Assembly (NCBI GenBank): GCA_039090855.1
Contig: CM077006.1
Span: 47,501,336-47,565,335 of the forward strand
From: Macrothele yani
Taxonomy: Eukaryota > Arthropoda > Arachnida > Araneae > Macrothelidae
Direction: 5' to 3'
DNA length: 64,000 nucleotides
In this document: piece after piece, positions 22,346-33,428 of the stretch
Layout: every line of letters starts with the position of its first letter
How positions within the stretch are numbered: position 1 is the first letter of the stretch
Notes under the pieces: model-generated
Databases searched by the model: none
What the model was told of the DNA's origin: nothing
What the model saw: the letters and a program-made list of their open reading frames with translations, nothing else
Translations under genes and position numbers: made by a program

Positions 22346-25300
22346 GGATGTAAGGTCAGGTGATGCGTAACATCACAGCCTCTCCTTGATAAATGTCAAC
22401 CCCGCCTTCTCGTGGTGCATCCTGTTCCCACTAAAGGGGCTCTGACGACCGCCCATAGCGGTATAACTATACCATCGGGATCAGAGGAAATGCTATCCCA
22501 CACTCACCAACCCGCTTGGCCAGGGGGTGGTGAGTTATGGCCAAACCCCTCCAAAATGATTCCACAACTTAAATCTTGGCCCTCAGTCTCCGGCAGCTGG
22601 AATGTACCTGGCCAAGGCAGCGGCCAGTGCGACATGAAGGCAGAGGGTGCTAAGAATCCCCGGAGGACCGGACTAGGCTGCCATCTGATGCTGACCTTGG
22701 CTACTTACAATGGACGCTCCCTATCTTCTGATTCAAGGCTTCTTGAATTGGAAGAGGAACTACAAAGGATCAAGTGGGACATCGTGGGGCTAAGTGAGGT
22801 AAGGAGAAAAGGAGAAGATCTCATCGAACTGAAAAGTGGACATCTCTTCTACTATCGTGGGACAGATACTGGCAGAACTAGTGGTGTTGGATTTATAATA
22901 AACAAGAAACTGAAGAACAAAGTTGTAGAAGTTGAAAGTTCCTCTGACAGAGCTGCACGACTTGTTATCCAACTCTCGAAAAGATACCAGGCTCAGATTA
23001 TTCAAACTTATGCACCCACCACAAGTCATCCTGAAGAAGAAATTGAAGAATTTTATGAGGAAATTTGTCATCTAAATAATAAAGGTAAGCAGCATTTGAA
23101 GATAATTATGGGAGATTTCAATGCAAAAATAGGGCAACGGCAACAGAATGAAACTTCAGTAGGTAAATTCGGTCATGGCAACAGAAACCAGCGTGGAAAT
23201 ACTCTCGTTGAGTTTGCAGAGGCAGAAGGGTTTTTCATCTTGAACTCCTTTTTCAAGAAAAAGCCACACAGGAAATGGACATGGAGACATCCAAATGGGA
23301 CGACAAGTGAAATTGATTTTATTATGTGTAACAAAAAATTCGTCATAGAAGACTGCAGTGTGCTAAACAAGTTCAACACAGGTAGTGACCATAGATTGGT
23401 GAGATGTAAGATGCACCTCAACACTAAACTTGAACGTGGCAAGCTCATAGGACAAACAAAATCTATTGACATAACCAACCTTAAAAAACACCATAATACC
23501 TTCAAGTTAGAACTGAAGAACAGGTTCTCTGCTTTAGAAGGCCTAACATCGGAAGAAGTGGACATCTCTGAAGTTAACAGAAAAGTAACCAAAGCTCTTA
23601 TGGAAACAACAACAAAATTAGCTGGGTCTAAGAACAAGTTGCATGTGAACAAATTATCAGGAAAAACCAAAATGTTGGTGCAAAAAAGAAGAGAGATGAG
23701 GACAACTAAAGAAGATGTGACTTCCAAAGTGGAATATATAGAGCTATGCAAGACAGTAAGAAAAAGTATCACTGAAGACGTAAGGAAATTCAACTGTGAA
23801 CTAGTGAGGAAAGCAATTGAAAACAACCAAAGCCTAAAGATAGCAAAGGGACATCTCAGTAAGGGAAGAAAACAGATTATGGCACTGAGAAAAGAAGATG
23901 GTTCTGTAACAAGAAATAGAGGCGAAATTTTGACAAGAGTGAAAGATTTCTACTCCAAATTATATGAAAGGGATGATATATGCACTCCAGACATCATGAA
24001 AGATACCAGTACCAGAGTTCCTCCAGTCCTTCCAGCAGAAGTTGCACATGCAATCAAGAACATGAAGCGAGGAAAAGCTCCAGGAGAAGATGGAATTACT
24101 GTAGACATCATACAAGAAGCAAGTGGAGAAATCGAAACAGTACTCGCCCAAATTTTCACTCGATGCCTTAATGAAGGAAAGATTCCTGAGGATTGGAACA
24201 CCGCTACAATGATCCTGCTACATAAGAAAGGTGACATTGAGGATCTCGGAAACTACAGACCTATCAGCCTCCTATCAGTAGTTTATAAAATCTTCACTAA
24301 AGTTCTTTCACACCGCTTGAAGGTAACACTGGACATGGCTCAACCGAGAGAACAAGCTGGATTCAGGAGTGGCTACAGCACAATAGATCATATACACGTG
24401 CTGAGAGAACTAATTGAAAGAGCGAGGGAATATGAACTTCCATTGTGCATGGCTTTTATCGATTATGAAAAAGCCTTTGATTCGGTGAAACCATCAGCAG
24501 TTACAATGGCTCTGAAAACCTGCGGTATTGAAGATGCATACATTAATATTATTAATAACATCTATGAAAATGCAAGTGCAAAGATTAGGCTGTTTGAAAA
24601 TACAACACACGTAAAAATTGGGAAGGGAGTGAGACAAGGTGACACCATATCTCCGAAGCTCTTTAATGCCACATTGGAGGGTGTTTTTCAGTCACTGAGC
24701 TGGGAAAACAAGGGGATAAAGATTAATGGAGATTATCTAACCCACCTTCGTTTTGCTGATGACGTAGTCATTTTTGCAACTACCCCATCAGAGCTGCAGA
24801 GTATGGTCCAGGAACTTGCTGACAAGAGTAAAGAAGTGGGATTAAAAATGAACTTTCAGAAGACAAAAGTGATGTTCAATGCTTTTACATGAAATGAAGA
24901 TTTATCAATTGATGGAGAAAAGCTGGAGATAACAGACACGTACGTTTATCTTGGACAGCAGATATCAAGTGAGGGTCACATTGATGAAGAAATTAATCGG
25001 CGTACAAAACTTGCCTGGAGAGCTTTTGGAAGAAACAGCATAATTTTCAAGAGCAATATGCCATTATGTCTTAAAAGAAAAGTGTTTGATCAATGCATCC
25101 TTCCAGTGCTTACGTATGGTGCGGAGACGTGGACCTTAACTAAAAGAGACATACAAAGGCTGCAGACAACTCAAAGTAGCATGGAGAGGTGCATGCTTGG
25201 TGTAACCAGGAGAGATAAGAAGAGGAACTCGTGGATCCGAAAAATGACAAGAGTGGAAGACATCATGATCAGAGTTAAATCCCTGAAATGGCAATGGGCT

Positions 25301-25533
25301 GGACATACTGCCAGAAGGACAGATCATCGATGGACAGCCGAAATTTTAGATTGGATTCCAAGGGACAGGAAAAGACCCAGAAGAAGACCACATGGGAGAT
25401 GGGTGGATGAAATTCGAAAGTATGCAGGGGTGACATGGAGGAGACTGGCACAAGACAGACCGTTGTGGAGGAAACTTGGGGAGACCTTCGTCCAGCAGTG
25501 GATTGATAATGGTTGACAATGATGATGATGATG
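22346..25533 (+). mobile_element. RTE-type LINE, copy L2 (full length)
   Basis: A 3188-bp element starting GGATGTAAGGTCAGGTGATG and ending in (ATG)n rather than poly-A, as in RTE elements. It is flanked by an exact 12-base target duplication ATATAATTGTTA (22334-22345 and 25534-25545). It appears full length and recent: the one long ORF has a single nonsense codon. It landed in the right arm of the palindromic element. Confidence 0.92.
22412..25516 (+). pseudogene. RTE endonuclease-reverse transcriptase, one stop codon
   Basis: Open for 826 codons to a TGA at 24890-24892, then open in the same frame for 207 more. Copy L1 has AGA (Arg) at that codon. Residues ~90-330 form an APE-like endonuclease with LATYNGRSL, GLSEVRR, QTYAPT, MGDFNAKIG and GSDHRLV. 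The reverse transcriptase follows, with YRPISLLSVVYKIFTKVLS, AFIDYEKAFDSV (catalytic Asp), GVRQGDTISPKLF and FADDVVIF (catalytic Asp pair). The C-terminal region has YGAETWTLTKR and KWQWAGHTARR. The product would nick target DNA and copy its own RNA there. The start is uncertain; the first Met at 22412 is the longest choice. All catalytic residues are intact. Confidence 0.9.
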
Positions 25534-25812
25534 ATATAATTGTTACTATACATTTTTTAGTTGCTGAAGTTAGAACCACGAAAGCAGATTCACTGGTTCG
25601 ATTTACAGGTTTTTATTTACATCCCCTAATAGCAGAGGGGTGCTATATATGTACACAAATCCGATCCATTTCGGTTGTTGTTCCTCTACGTATAAGTCAT
25701 TCATTCACTATATCCCAATGAGTAAATTTGTGAGTCCATCGGATGAAAAGTTCTTCAGCAAGTTCACAAAATGAGGTGACATTCCTCTTACACAGGTTTA
25801 GAGCAATATACA

Positions 25813-26247
25813 GAGGGTGAGTCGAAAGTTTTGCAATATTTGGATCACTTTATGTCTTCATACGTACCTTTACGACGAAAGCTGACTAGCATTCAAAGTA
25901 TAGGCCATCGTGTTGCACCGTCTTTAGCCATCTGTCTGCCAGTTCTTCGATTCTACTGAGGGTGAGTCGAAAGTTTTGCAATAGTTGGATCACTTTATGT
26001 CTTCATACGTACCTTTACGACGAAAGCTGACTAGTATTCAAAGTATAGGCCATCGTGTTGCACCATCTTTAGCCATCTCTCTGCCAGTTCTTCGATTCTA
26101 CAGAGGGTGAGTCGAAGGTTTTGCAATATTTTTATCACTTTATGTCTTCATACGTACCTTTTCGACGAAAGCTGACTAGCATTCAAAGGTATAAGCTATC
26201 GTGTTGCACCGTCTTTAGCCATCTGTCTGCCAGTTCTTCGATTCCGC
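25813..26247. repeat. Mariner 3' end in three tandem copies, 145 bp each
   Basis: Each unit starts GAGGGTGAGTCGAA and contains the end of the transposase reading frame (minus strand, IEELADRWLKTVQHD). The third unit runs on into the rest of the transposase. Units differ at only a few positions. Confidence 0.9.
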
Positions 26248-27168
26248 AGCGGTACCAGTTCTTGTCCTTCGAGGTGAAGAATTCCTTCACCCCAGCTGCC
26301 ACCTCCTCCTGGTTGTTGAAGTGCCGCCCGCGAAGGAAGTGGGCCATGGACCGGAACAAGTAATAATCCGACTGGGCAAGGTCCGGACTATATGCTGGGT
26401 GTGGCATCAGTTCGATATCGTCAAGTTCCTAGAATTTTGCCCAGGTCGTTCACGCGGTATGAGGCCGAGCGTTGTCCTAATGTAGGAGAGCGCGCTTTCT
26501 GTTCAACAGCACCGGGTACTTCTTCTCAAAACCGGCATACTTCCGCTCCAGCTGTACAGAGTACAGGTTGGCGTTGATGGTCCGACCGTCTGGAACAAAT
26601 TCGTAATGGACTATCCACTGGAAATTCCACCAGACACAGAGCATTACCTTGTGCTCGAAGCACCCACGTTTGACAACAGGTTCAGGAAGCTGTCGCGGGT
26701 TCAACCACTGCTGCTGTGTGTTAGGATTACGGAAATAGACCCAACCCAATTTTCATCTCACATAGCAATTCTCTTGATGAAACGTACAGAGCGTGGGCTT
26801 TCTAGGAGTTTCGTGCACACTTCCACTCGGCCTGACGTCAGTTCGTGAGGGACAATGCGGCAGCTCCTGTAGACCTTGCCGAAGTCCAGAAGGTGACGAA
26901 CCACAGTGATCTGTGATATTCCCAGTTTGCCTGACAATATCCGAGTGCTGGTTGTCGGATTTGCCCTTACGGCCTGGCGCACAGCTTCCGAATCCACGGT
27001 TCGCGGCCTACATGACCATGGCTGATCATCGAGGTTTCTGTCACCTGAGCGAAATTTCTTGAACCATCTGGTTGCAGTGCTGTGGTCAGCGGAACGTTCC
27101 CCTTTCGCATGACAAATGTTTGATGTTGCTTGAGCAAAGTTATGGCCTTGTTCAAACTCGTAAAGCAA
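26183..27168 (-). pseudogene. Mariner transposase (DD34D), broken
   Basis: Three minus-strand pieces join in order. The N-terminal part is FEQGHNFAQATSNICHAKGE, ATRWFKKFRSGDRNLDDQPW and LGISQITVVRHL. The middle part is DENWV, WVYFRNPNTQQQWLNPRQLP and VMLCVWWNFQWIVHYEFVPD. The C-terminal part is DNARPHTA, PAYSPDLAQSDYYLFRSMAH and FLRGRHFNNQEEVAAGVKEF. All three catalytic Asp positions are readable. Damage: the Gly of GDE is a stop, a 5-base TGGGT duplication shifts the frame just after it, the Gln before DNARPHTA is a stop, and another stop lies before ELDDIEL. About 325 residues overall, close to the family length. Confidence 0.88.
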
Positions 27169-27357
27169 AAAATCTCTAATTAGCCGGTTGTGGCTGTTCG
27201 TCTTTTAGGCGTCCCAACCACAGACAACAACGACTACCACTCTATATCCCTTTCGACTGACTGCAGTGCCCGACTTGAACTAGCTTAAACACGTGACATA
27301 TCCCCGCAGCACATGCGATTATACAAATATTGCAAAACTTTCGACCGGCACTCTATA

Positions 27358-27834
27358 GTAGTTCTAGGTGCTGTGTATTGATTGCGATCAACTCAATTTT
27401 ATCAAAATCTCACTGTGCTACTTGTACAGCAGTACATAAATTATCTTTCTTATATCCGTAGATATTTCATGAATAACCTCGGCCACTGTGTCCTAACTAC
27501 CGACGACCGCAGCTATCAGGGAATAGAATTCAGTATCCTTGCGTTTACAGCAAAACCAAGAGTGCGGCAGTCAAATTTCTGGAACCCTGCTCCGAAATGG
27601 GATTCCACCCAGCTTTCTTGCCATCAGCCAATCTTGCCAGTGCATTTTCTGCAGGATGCGTACTCCGGGGGTCTCATAAATCACCAAAAAACTGTTCTTC
27701 GCGGACACGCCCCTCTTCCTCTCTCTCTCTCTCTCATGCCTCCCAAAAGTGATTCCTAGCTCCACTTTATGCAACATGGCACCTCACCTATGTCTTTTTC
27801 GAAACTGACCTCTTTAACTAACTTTTAGACGCGG
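27358..27834. other. Spacer with (TC)n
   Basis: Contains a CT microsatellite at 27716-27736. No coding match recognised. Confidence 0.4.
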
Positions 27835-28320
27835 TTGCATTCCATTTCGCCACTCAAGCATCTGCTGGAAAAGCGATGGTGACAATGTTCTTCGACCACA
27901 GAGGCCCTTTGCTGGAAGAGTTCCAGGAGCCAGGTGTCAGTATTAATGCAGCACGGTATTGCGAGACATTTGAGGTTTCACGTCGTGCCACTAAGAATGA
28001 ACGTCCCTGCAACCTCAGTAAAGGGGTCATCTTACTGCAGGACAACTTGCACCCTCGTGTTGCCTACGTTGTAAAGGACAAATCGCAATCCCTTAAATGG
28101 CATATCCTGGAGCACTTTCCTTACAGTCCAGAACTCTCCCTCTTTGCGATTTCCACTTCTTCGGTCAGTTGAAAAAAGACACTGAAGGGACGTAGGTTCC
28201 AGTACGATGGCGTGAAGTAGGCTGTACTGGATTTCTGTAAGCAACAGACAACACACTTCAACCACAACGGCATCTTCATCAATGGGACAATTGTCTTAAC
28301 GCACGGCAAGTACTTTTAAG
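27835..28320 (+). pseudogene. Mariner transposase C-terminal half
   Basis: Reads ASAGKAMVTMFFDHRGPLLE, EFQEPGVSINAARYCETF, RPCNLSKGVILLQDN (second Asp), WHILEHFPYSPELSLF and, after a frameshift, FHFFGQLKKDTEG and HQWDNCLNAR. The third Asp of PYSPDLSxCD is changed (PELSLFA). Neither end of the element is present. This subfamily differs from the mariners at 26 kb and 47 kb. Confidence 0.85.
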
Positions 28321-28415
28321 TATGTGCAACTAGGGTTAGCCGCGTGAATTACGTGATATATATTTTTCATAAATTACGCGTAATTTATACGTATTTTACG
28401 TCGCGTAAAAAACTA

Positions 28416-29659
28416 AGCACACAGGACAAATTTTTTTTTACCCTTAACAGAAATGACAATATGAAGTTACCGGTGCACAGAGGGCGCCGTGATAGCCTTG
28501 TTGGGAGATAAATAGCACTGACGTGGTCTACAGGATCATTTCTGTCTCGTGCAGTGGTGAAGAGCAACGTGTGTGTTGAATTTAGTCTGCAATAGGGGTC
28601 GTAAGACAGACGTTACTGAGTGACAAAAAGGAGCCATCGTGTTTGGCCGTGCCCACGGATATAAAGGGAATGAAGTTGCCCAATTTGTTGGTGCGTCGAA
28701 GCGTACTGTCCAGTGGGTCTATAAACAGAGGTGTAGTTCGCAGTCAACTGAAAATTGGCGACATAACTGTGGCCGGAAAACGATTCTCATCAACAGAGAC
28801 CTCCGCCATGTTTCACGCCTAGTAACAGCAAATCGGTTTCAAACCAGGCAGCAATTGCTCCAAACAGTCAATGAAAGTCCACTCCAACCAATTTCCGAAA
28901 TTAAATTGCGACGAGAACTGCATGCGATGGACATCTGGAGCAGAGTACCACGGAAGAGGCCACGTTTAACAGCAAATCACAAAGTCTCACATTATCAACG
29001 GGCTCAGAGGCACCAAAACTTTACTGTGAAGGATTGTAAATGAGTAAATTGGTCTGATGAGTCTCGTTTTTGTTTGTACTCTAATGGTGGGATACAACGA
29101 GTGCATTGCAGGCCCAATGAACCCATTAATCCTGATTGTGTCGAAGGTGTTGCTCAAGCTGGAGTGGGTTCTGTGATGTTTGGGGGATGTTTGTAAATGG
29201 GCCCTCTCGTTGCAGTTACGATGAATTTGAAATAGCATGCGTAGCTCCACATTCTGAATGACGAAGTGCCCTTTGCCCCACATCTCCAGGAGCAGCATCA
29301 CATAGTCACTCCTGTCTTCCAAGACAACAATTGTGTGCACTCGGATAAAACTGTGTCTGAGTGGCACGACGAACAATGATCAACACTGACTCACCTCGAC
29401 CTGCCCGGCAAACCCCAGATTTAAATCCTATCGAAAATCTGTGGGATCATTTGGAACAAAAGGTGGATCGCCGGAATTGACTCCCACGTACTCTGGCGGA
29501 ACTTCGGGACCAATTGACGCACGAGTGACTGCAGAACGTTGTTCAATACATCCACAACCTCGTGGATTCCCTACCACACCGGATTCATACTGTTTTTAAG
29601 GTAAGAGGCGTTATTAGGTAAGTTCTGACTGGGGTGACTAATTTTTTGTCCTGTGTGCT
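28416..29659 (+). mobile_element. Tc1-like element, inactive
   Basis: 1244 bp with inverted ends AGCACACAGGACAAA and TTTGTCCTGTGTGCT between TA at 28414-28415 and 29660-29661. The transposase starts near 28639 (FGRAHGYKGNEVAQFVGASK, TVQWVYKQ) and continues past a stop at 29041 into WSDESRFCLYSNGG (first Asp), VFQDNNCVHSDKTVSEWHD (second Asp) and PDLNPIENLWDHLE (Glu). Further stops occur at about 29193, 29233, 29379 and 29478. The catalytic triad is present but the frame is broken many times. Confidence 0.88.
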
Positions 29660-29661
29660 TA

Positions 29662-30033
29662 ATTTATTGCACAACTTTCTACGCGGCGTAATAATTTATT
29701 TACACGAAAGTAAATTAATAAATAGCCATGTTAACGCAACTAGAAGTATTTATTTTAAATTGTTTAGTTTATAACCACAGATATGAAAATAAACTCCGTG
29801 GCGAAATAAAAAAAAATGATAGAAAAAAATGACAGAACTTTTTTTTTTTCAAAGATTAGCGTTTCTTTTAATTTGGCAGTTGTTGTTGATGTTCATGAAT
29901 GCTCACCTAAACTGATATCACTCTTAACAACTTCAGTGCCATTCATTTTATCCAAAGTAACCAGAAAAACTAAATGCATCTTACAGTTAAACTAAAATTG
30001 CACTTTTTTAGCACTAAATAATATGTTATACAA
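29662..30033. other. AT-rich spacer
   Basis: Low-complexity A/T sequence with T-run 29837-29849. No feature recognised; it may belong to a larger diverged element spanning 28332-34373 (see findings). Confidence 0.4.
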
Positions 30034-30081
30034 CAGTGGTCTCAAACTCCGACCTTTGAAAGGGCTACTTTCCAGTTCTGA

Positions 30082-30535
30082 AGGAACTTAGGGGGCAGCA
30101 TGAATATTAAGAAATTCCTTATGAATAAATATCATTTTTACAAAACTACACAAATGGCTTGGCACTAGAGTGGAATATTATTTCTAATTATGTCGGTAAA
30201 TAGTAAAAACAAATGGTTCATCAATCACTTTGAAGGAATTTAGGGGGCCACATGAATATTAAACAATTTTTATTAATAAATATTAACTTTTCAAAACTAC
30301 ACCAATGGCTTGGCACTAGAGTGGAATATTATTTCTAATTATGTCGGTAAATAGTAAAAACAAATGGTTCATCAATCACTTTGAAGGAATTTAGGGGGCC
30401 GCATGAATATCAAACACTTTTTTAAGAATAAATATTAACTTTACAAAACTACACCAATGGCTTGGCACTAGAGTGGAATATTATTTCTAATTATCGATAA
30501 ATAGTAAAAACAAATGCTTCATCAATCACTGGAAA
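30082..30535. repeat. Three tandem 151-bp units inside hAT
   Basis: Units begin GAAGGAA(C/T)TTAGGGGGC at about 30081, 30232 and 30383 and share ATGGCTTGGCACTAGAGTGG. They lie in the subterminal region of the hAT element and show only scattered differences. Confidence 0.85.
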
Positions 30536-30569
30536 TAATCATTTTTATGTAACAATTATTTTCACTTAA

Positions 30570-30989
30570 GGCTCTACGAGACCCGCCATCTTGTATTGCT
30601 GCCTTCTCTTGTTAACCAACGGGCAAGCGTATTTCACAAATTGCTCGGGCAATTTTGCCCATTTTGGAACACCGTTTGTGGCTAACGCAAGATATATGAT
30701 AAATAAAAGTTCCCTGGTTTCAGAATTTTTATTGAAATTTCCCTTCATTTTTTATCGGCAGCGAAAGTCGTACCAAGGCGTCTTCCATAGTTTTATTAAT
30801 TAATAAAAAATACTTAAAGAGTCCAAAATGAAAATCTGAAACCAGAGAACTCTTTATTTATCATATATCTTGCGTTAGCCACAAACGGTGTTCCAAAATG
30901 TGCAAAATTGCCCGAGCAATTTGTGAAATACGCTTGCCCGTTGGCTAACAAGAGAAGGCACAATACAAGATGGCGGGTCTCGTAAAGCC
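30570..30989. mobile_element. MITE-X, long hairpin
   Basis: A 420-bp foldback with arms of about 150 bp (GGCTCTACGAGACCCGCCAT ... and its inverse), between TTAA at 30566-30569 and 30990-30993. A few indels separate the arms. Non-coding. Its right TTAA is also the left TTAA of MITE-Y. Confidence 0.88.
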
Positions 30990-30993
30990 TTAA

Positions 30994-31432
30994 GGTGGAC
31001 GTCAAGTAATTTTGCTTCCTATACTTCCAATGGAAAAACTTTTGTTCACATTTTCTTCACAATTAGTGTGTTCCCAAGGATGAAAATTTGAACATCGATT
31101 AAAATAACTTCATATTATAACTTGGAATACTTAATATTTTCTAAAACATAACCATAGTTATATTAAAAAACAATAACTTTTCCTTTGGTGGTGTTGAAAC
31201 CAGAAAAAAACATGGCGCGACCTATACTTTGATGACGTCAGTAGACAAACAAAAGTTGGATTGCATAATTATGGTTATGTTTTAGAAAATATTAAGCACT
31301 CCAAGTTATAAATTGAAGCTATTTTAATCGATGTTCAAATTTTCATCCTTGGGAACGCATTAATTGTGAAGAAAATGTGTACAGAAGTTTTTCCATTGAA
31401 AGTATAGGAAGCAAAATTACTTGACGTCCACC
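30994..31432. mobile_element. MITE-Y copy 2, intact
   Basis: 439 bp, starting GGTGGACGTCAAGTAATTTT and ending with its inverse, between TTAA at 30990-30993 and 31433-31436. It is a near-palindrome and serves as the uninterrupted reference for the copy at 10361-11757. The central part includes TGATGACGTCAGTAGACAAA. Confidence 0.9.
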
Positions 31433-31489
31433 TTAAATCTTAAAACAATCACAGTTTACCAATGGACACGGTACATGGCACAGAAAATA

Positions 31490-32205
31490 TTACATGTTCT
31501 GAGCAGAAACCTGGGCTCGCTTTTCTGTCACGAACTTGTCGATATTTGGAATAATATCCTTTGAACATGCTACTTTTAAAAGTGAGCATAAGTGACTGTC
31601 ACTTAACCTATTCCTTTCAAGACATTTTACTTGGTTCATTCTTGAAAACAACTGTTCACGTGAGTACGTTGTTCCGAACACAGACAGCCGCCCCGGTGGC
31701 GCAGTGGTCTAAGGCGCTGGCCTCTGCTCATTCGTCCGTAAGGGGTCTGGGTTCGAATCCCGGGCAGGCATGGATGTTGTGTTTGTCTTACGGCACTGGC
31801 TCTCTCCCTTCCCTGGAACCAGTGACCCTAAATTAGGGACGGGCGACTGCTTATAGCCCATTGAGTTGCTCACGGTGGTCGTTAAACCTCCAATCAAAAA
31901 AAAAAAAAACACAGACAGAGCATGTGCAGCTAGGTTATGAATGTTTACATACTTGTCCTTTGAAACTAACTGGTAAAACTCTGTTATATTGCAGCTGTTG
32001 AATTTTTTTCTTAGTAAAGAATCACACTGAAAGTCTATTAATTCAAGCTGAAGTTCTTCAGCTGTGTTGTTAGCATTATAAAAATACGGAGACTTAAATA
32101 TATTGAAAATAATTTGCTTAATATAGTTATATTCTTCGTAAATAAACTTGTTACTTATAAAGAGGATGGCTTTGCTAAGCATTACTATGTTTATATTATA
32201 TTTAA
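31490..32205 (-). pseudogene. hAT transposase C-terminal (dimerisation) region
   Basis: On the minus strand: NTAEELQLELIDFQCDSLLR, KKFNSCNITEFYQLVSKDKY, VNIHNLAAHALSVFGTTYSR, EQLFSRMNQVKCLERNRLSD and SHLCSLLKVACSKDIIPNID. This is the C-terminal hAT domain of transposases related to ZBED and GTF2IRD2-like proteins. SINE-A is inserted between ALSV and FGTTYS. The upstream catalytic part is missing; a Tc1 element begins at 32208. Confidence 0.88.
31688..31908 (+). mobile_element. SINE-A copy in the hAT transposase
   Basis: A near-complete SINE: head GGTGGCGCAGTGGTCTAAGG, B-box GGTTCGAATCC, body GGGACGGGCGACTGCTTATA, tail GGTCGTTAAACCTCCAATC and an A-run. Exact 10-base target duplication ACACAGACAG at 31678-31687 and 31909-31918. 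A useful reference copy for the family. Confidence 0.95.
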
Positions 32206-32207
32206 TA

Positions 32208-33428
32208 CACTGAGTGGCCATTTTATTATGACCACCTGACAGTTTTAAGCAAATGAGCTATGGCTGCACGCTGTTGCCGCCAGAGGGCGAGGCTAATATA
32301 AAAAGGGAAAGCTTGGTGCTTGCGACAGTAGTAGAAGTGATTTTTGGTTGTCGAGATGGATAAAAAATGCGATTTGACGGACTTTCAACGTGGGATGATT
32401 GTAGGAGTTCGGAGCCATGGAGCGAGTATCACCGAAACCGCCGCATTCGTAAAATGTTCCAGAGCAGCTGTTGTTAAAGTGTTTAAAGACTGGACTGTCA
32501 GCCAAAAAACTGGGTCTCTACGTGCAACGTGTGGTCGTCATCGATTAGTGACTGCTCGGGCGGAACGGAGAGTGTCCAGACTGGTAACAGACAACAGAAG
32601 GGCAACAGTGCAGCAAATTACAGACCATCTTAATCAAGGATCCCCTAAAATGATCTCTGCACGCACTATTCGCCGTACACTGCATCGGATGGGATATGGC
32701 AGCCGAAGGCCTGTACGAACACCTTTGCTGTCTGCAGTTAACAAATGAAAACATCGCCAGTTGGCACAGGACCACATGGATTGGACAGCCGATAATTGGA
32801 AACAAATCATGTGGTCCGATGAATCACGTTTTCAGTTGTACCATGCCGATGGCCGAGTGAGAATTTGGCAAAAACAGCAGGAAAGCATGGACCCCAAATG
32901 CATTGCTACAACCCTTCAAGGTGGTGGAGACAATGTTATGGTTTGGGGAATGTTTTCCTGGCATGCTTTGGGCCCTTTAATTCGTGTTGATCAACGTCTG
33001 AATGGCACATCATATCTAAACATCGTTGCGGACCAAGTGCATCCTGTCATGTGGATGGTTTATCCCAATGGTGATGGCTACTTTCAACAAGATAATGCGT
33101 CCTGCCAGAGTGCTCGTATTTTACAGGGTTGGTTTCAGGAACATGCCGGTGAGTTTAATTTGCTTAGGTGGCCCCCACAATCTCCAGATCTCAACCCCGT
33201 TGAGAATTTGTGGGATGAAGTTGAACGAGCCATCAGACAGCTGTATCCACAACCCTGCAATCTCACACTCCTGGAAAGTGCTATTCATCAAGCATGGTCT
33301 CAGATTCCACAAACCACCTATCAACATCTCGTGGAGTCGATGCCACGAAGAAGCGACTCAGTATTTAAGGCAAAAGGTGGCCCAACGAAGTACTGAGGGG
33401 ATGGTCATAATAAAGTGGCCACTCAGTG
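32208..33428 (+). mobile_element. Tc1-like element, nearly intact
   Basis: 1221 bp with inverted ends CACTGAGTGGCCATTTTATT and AATAAAGTGGCCACTCAGTG (a few mismatches inside), TA at 32206-32207 and 33429-33430. It is inserted in the hAT element. The transposase is complete except for one stop. Confidence 0.93.
32344..33396 (+). pseudogene. Tc1-like transposase with a single stop codon
   Basis: A 351-codon frame interrupted only by TGA at 32746-32748 (SAVNK-stop-KHRQLAQDH, where an Arg codon is likely). The N-terminal helix-turn-helix is DLTDFQRGMIVGVRSHGASI. A second, VSRLVTDNRRATVQQITDHL, is followed by TIRRTLHRMGYGSRRPVRTP. The DDE core has WSDESRFQLYHADGRVRIWQ (Asp), YFQQDNASCQSAR (Asp) and QSPDLNPVENLWDEVERAIR (Glu). 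The end, SDSVFKAKGGPTKY, is the usual Tc1 C-terminus. Length and all three catalytic residues match the family, so this copy was active recently. Confidence 0.9.

Larger units (their letters stand above)
21582..25546. mobile_element. Long palindromic element split by LINE L2
   Basis: The left arm starts GTAACAATTTTATATCC after TA at 21580-21581. The right arm ends with the inverse (AATTGTTAC) before TA at 25547-25548. Arms of about 200 bp share blocks such as CTCTAATCCTCAGTGAAATG and its inverse. A second inner palindrome at 22050-22200 repeats part of the left arm (GTACACTATTGCACACACAC). Without LINE L2 it is about 765 bp. It has no ORF. TA flanks suggest a Tc1/mariner-type MITE. Confidence 0.7.
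25811..27357 (-). mobile_element. Mariner element with triplicated end
   Basis: Inverted ends GTCGAAAGTTTTGCAATATT (left) and AATATTGCAAAACTTTCGAC (right) bound the element. The left terminal 145 bp occurs three times in tandem (starts at 25813, 25958, 26103). Length excluding the two extra units is about 1.26 kb, normal for mariner. Confidence 0.85.

Noticed and set aside
23173..23826. Long minus-strand open frame (217 codons) over LINE L2, and a similar one at 13187-13858 over L1
   Set aside because: Both are antisense to the reverse transcriptase coding region and recur only because the LINEs are copies of each other.
31688..31770. tRNA gene at a SINE-A head
   Set aside because: A- and B-boxes are present, but it is followed by the SINE body and an A-tail and flanked by a target duplication.
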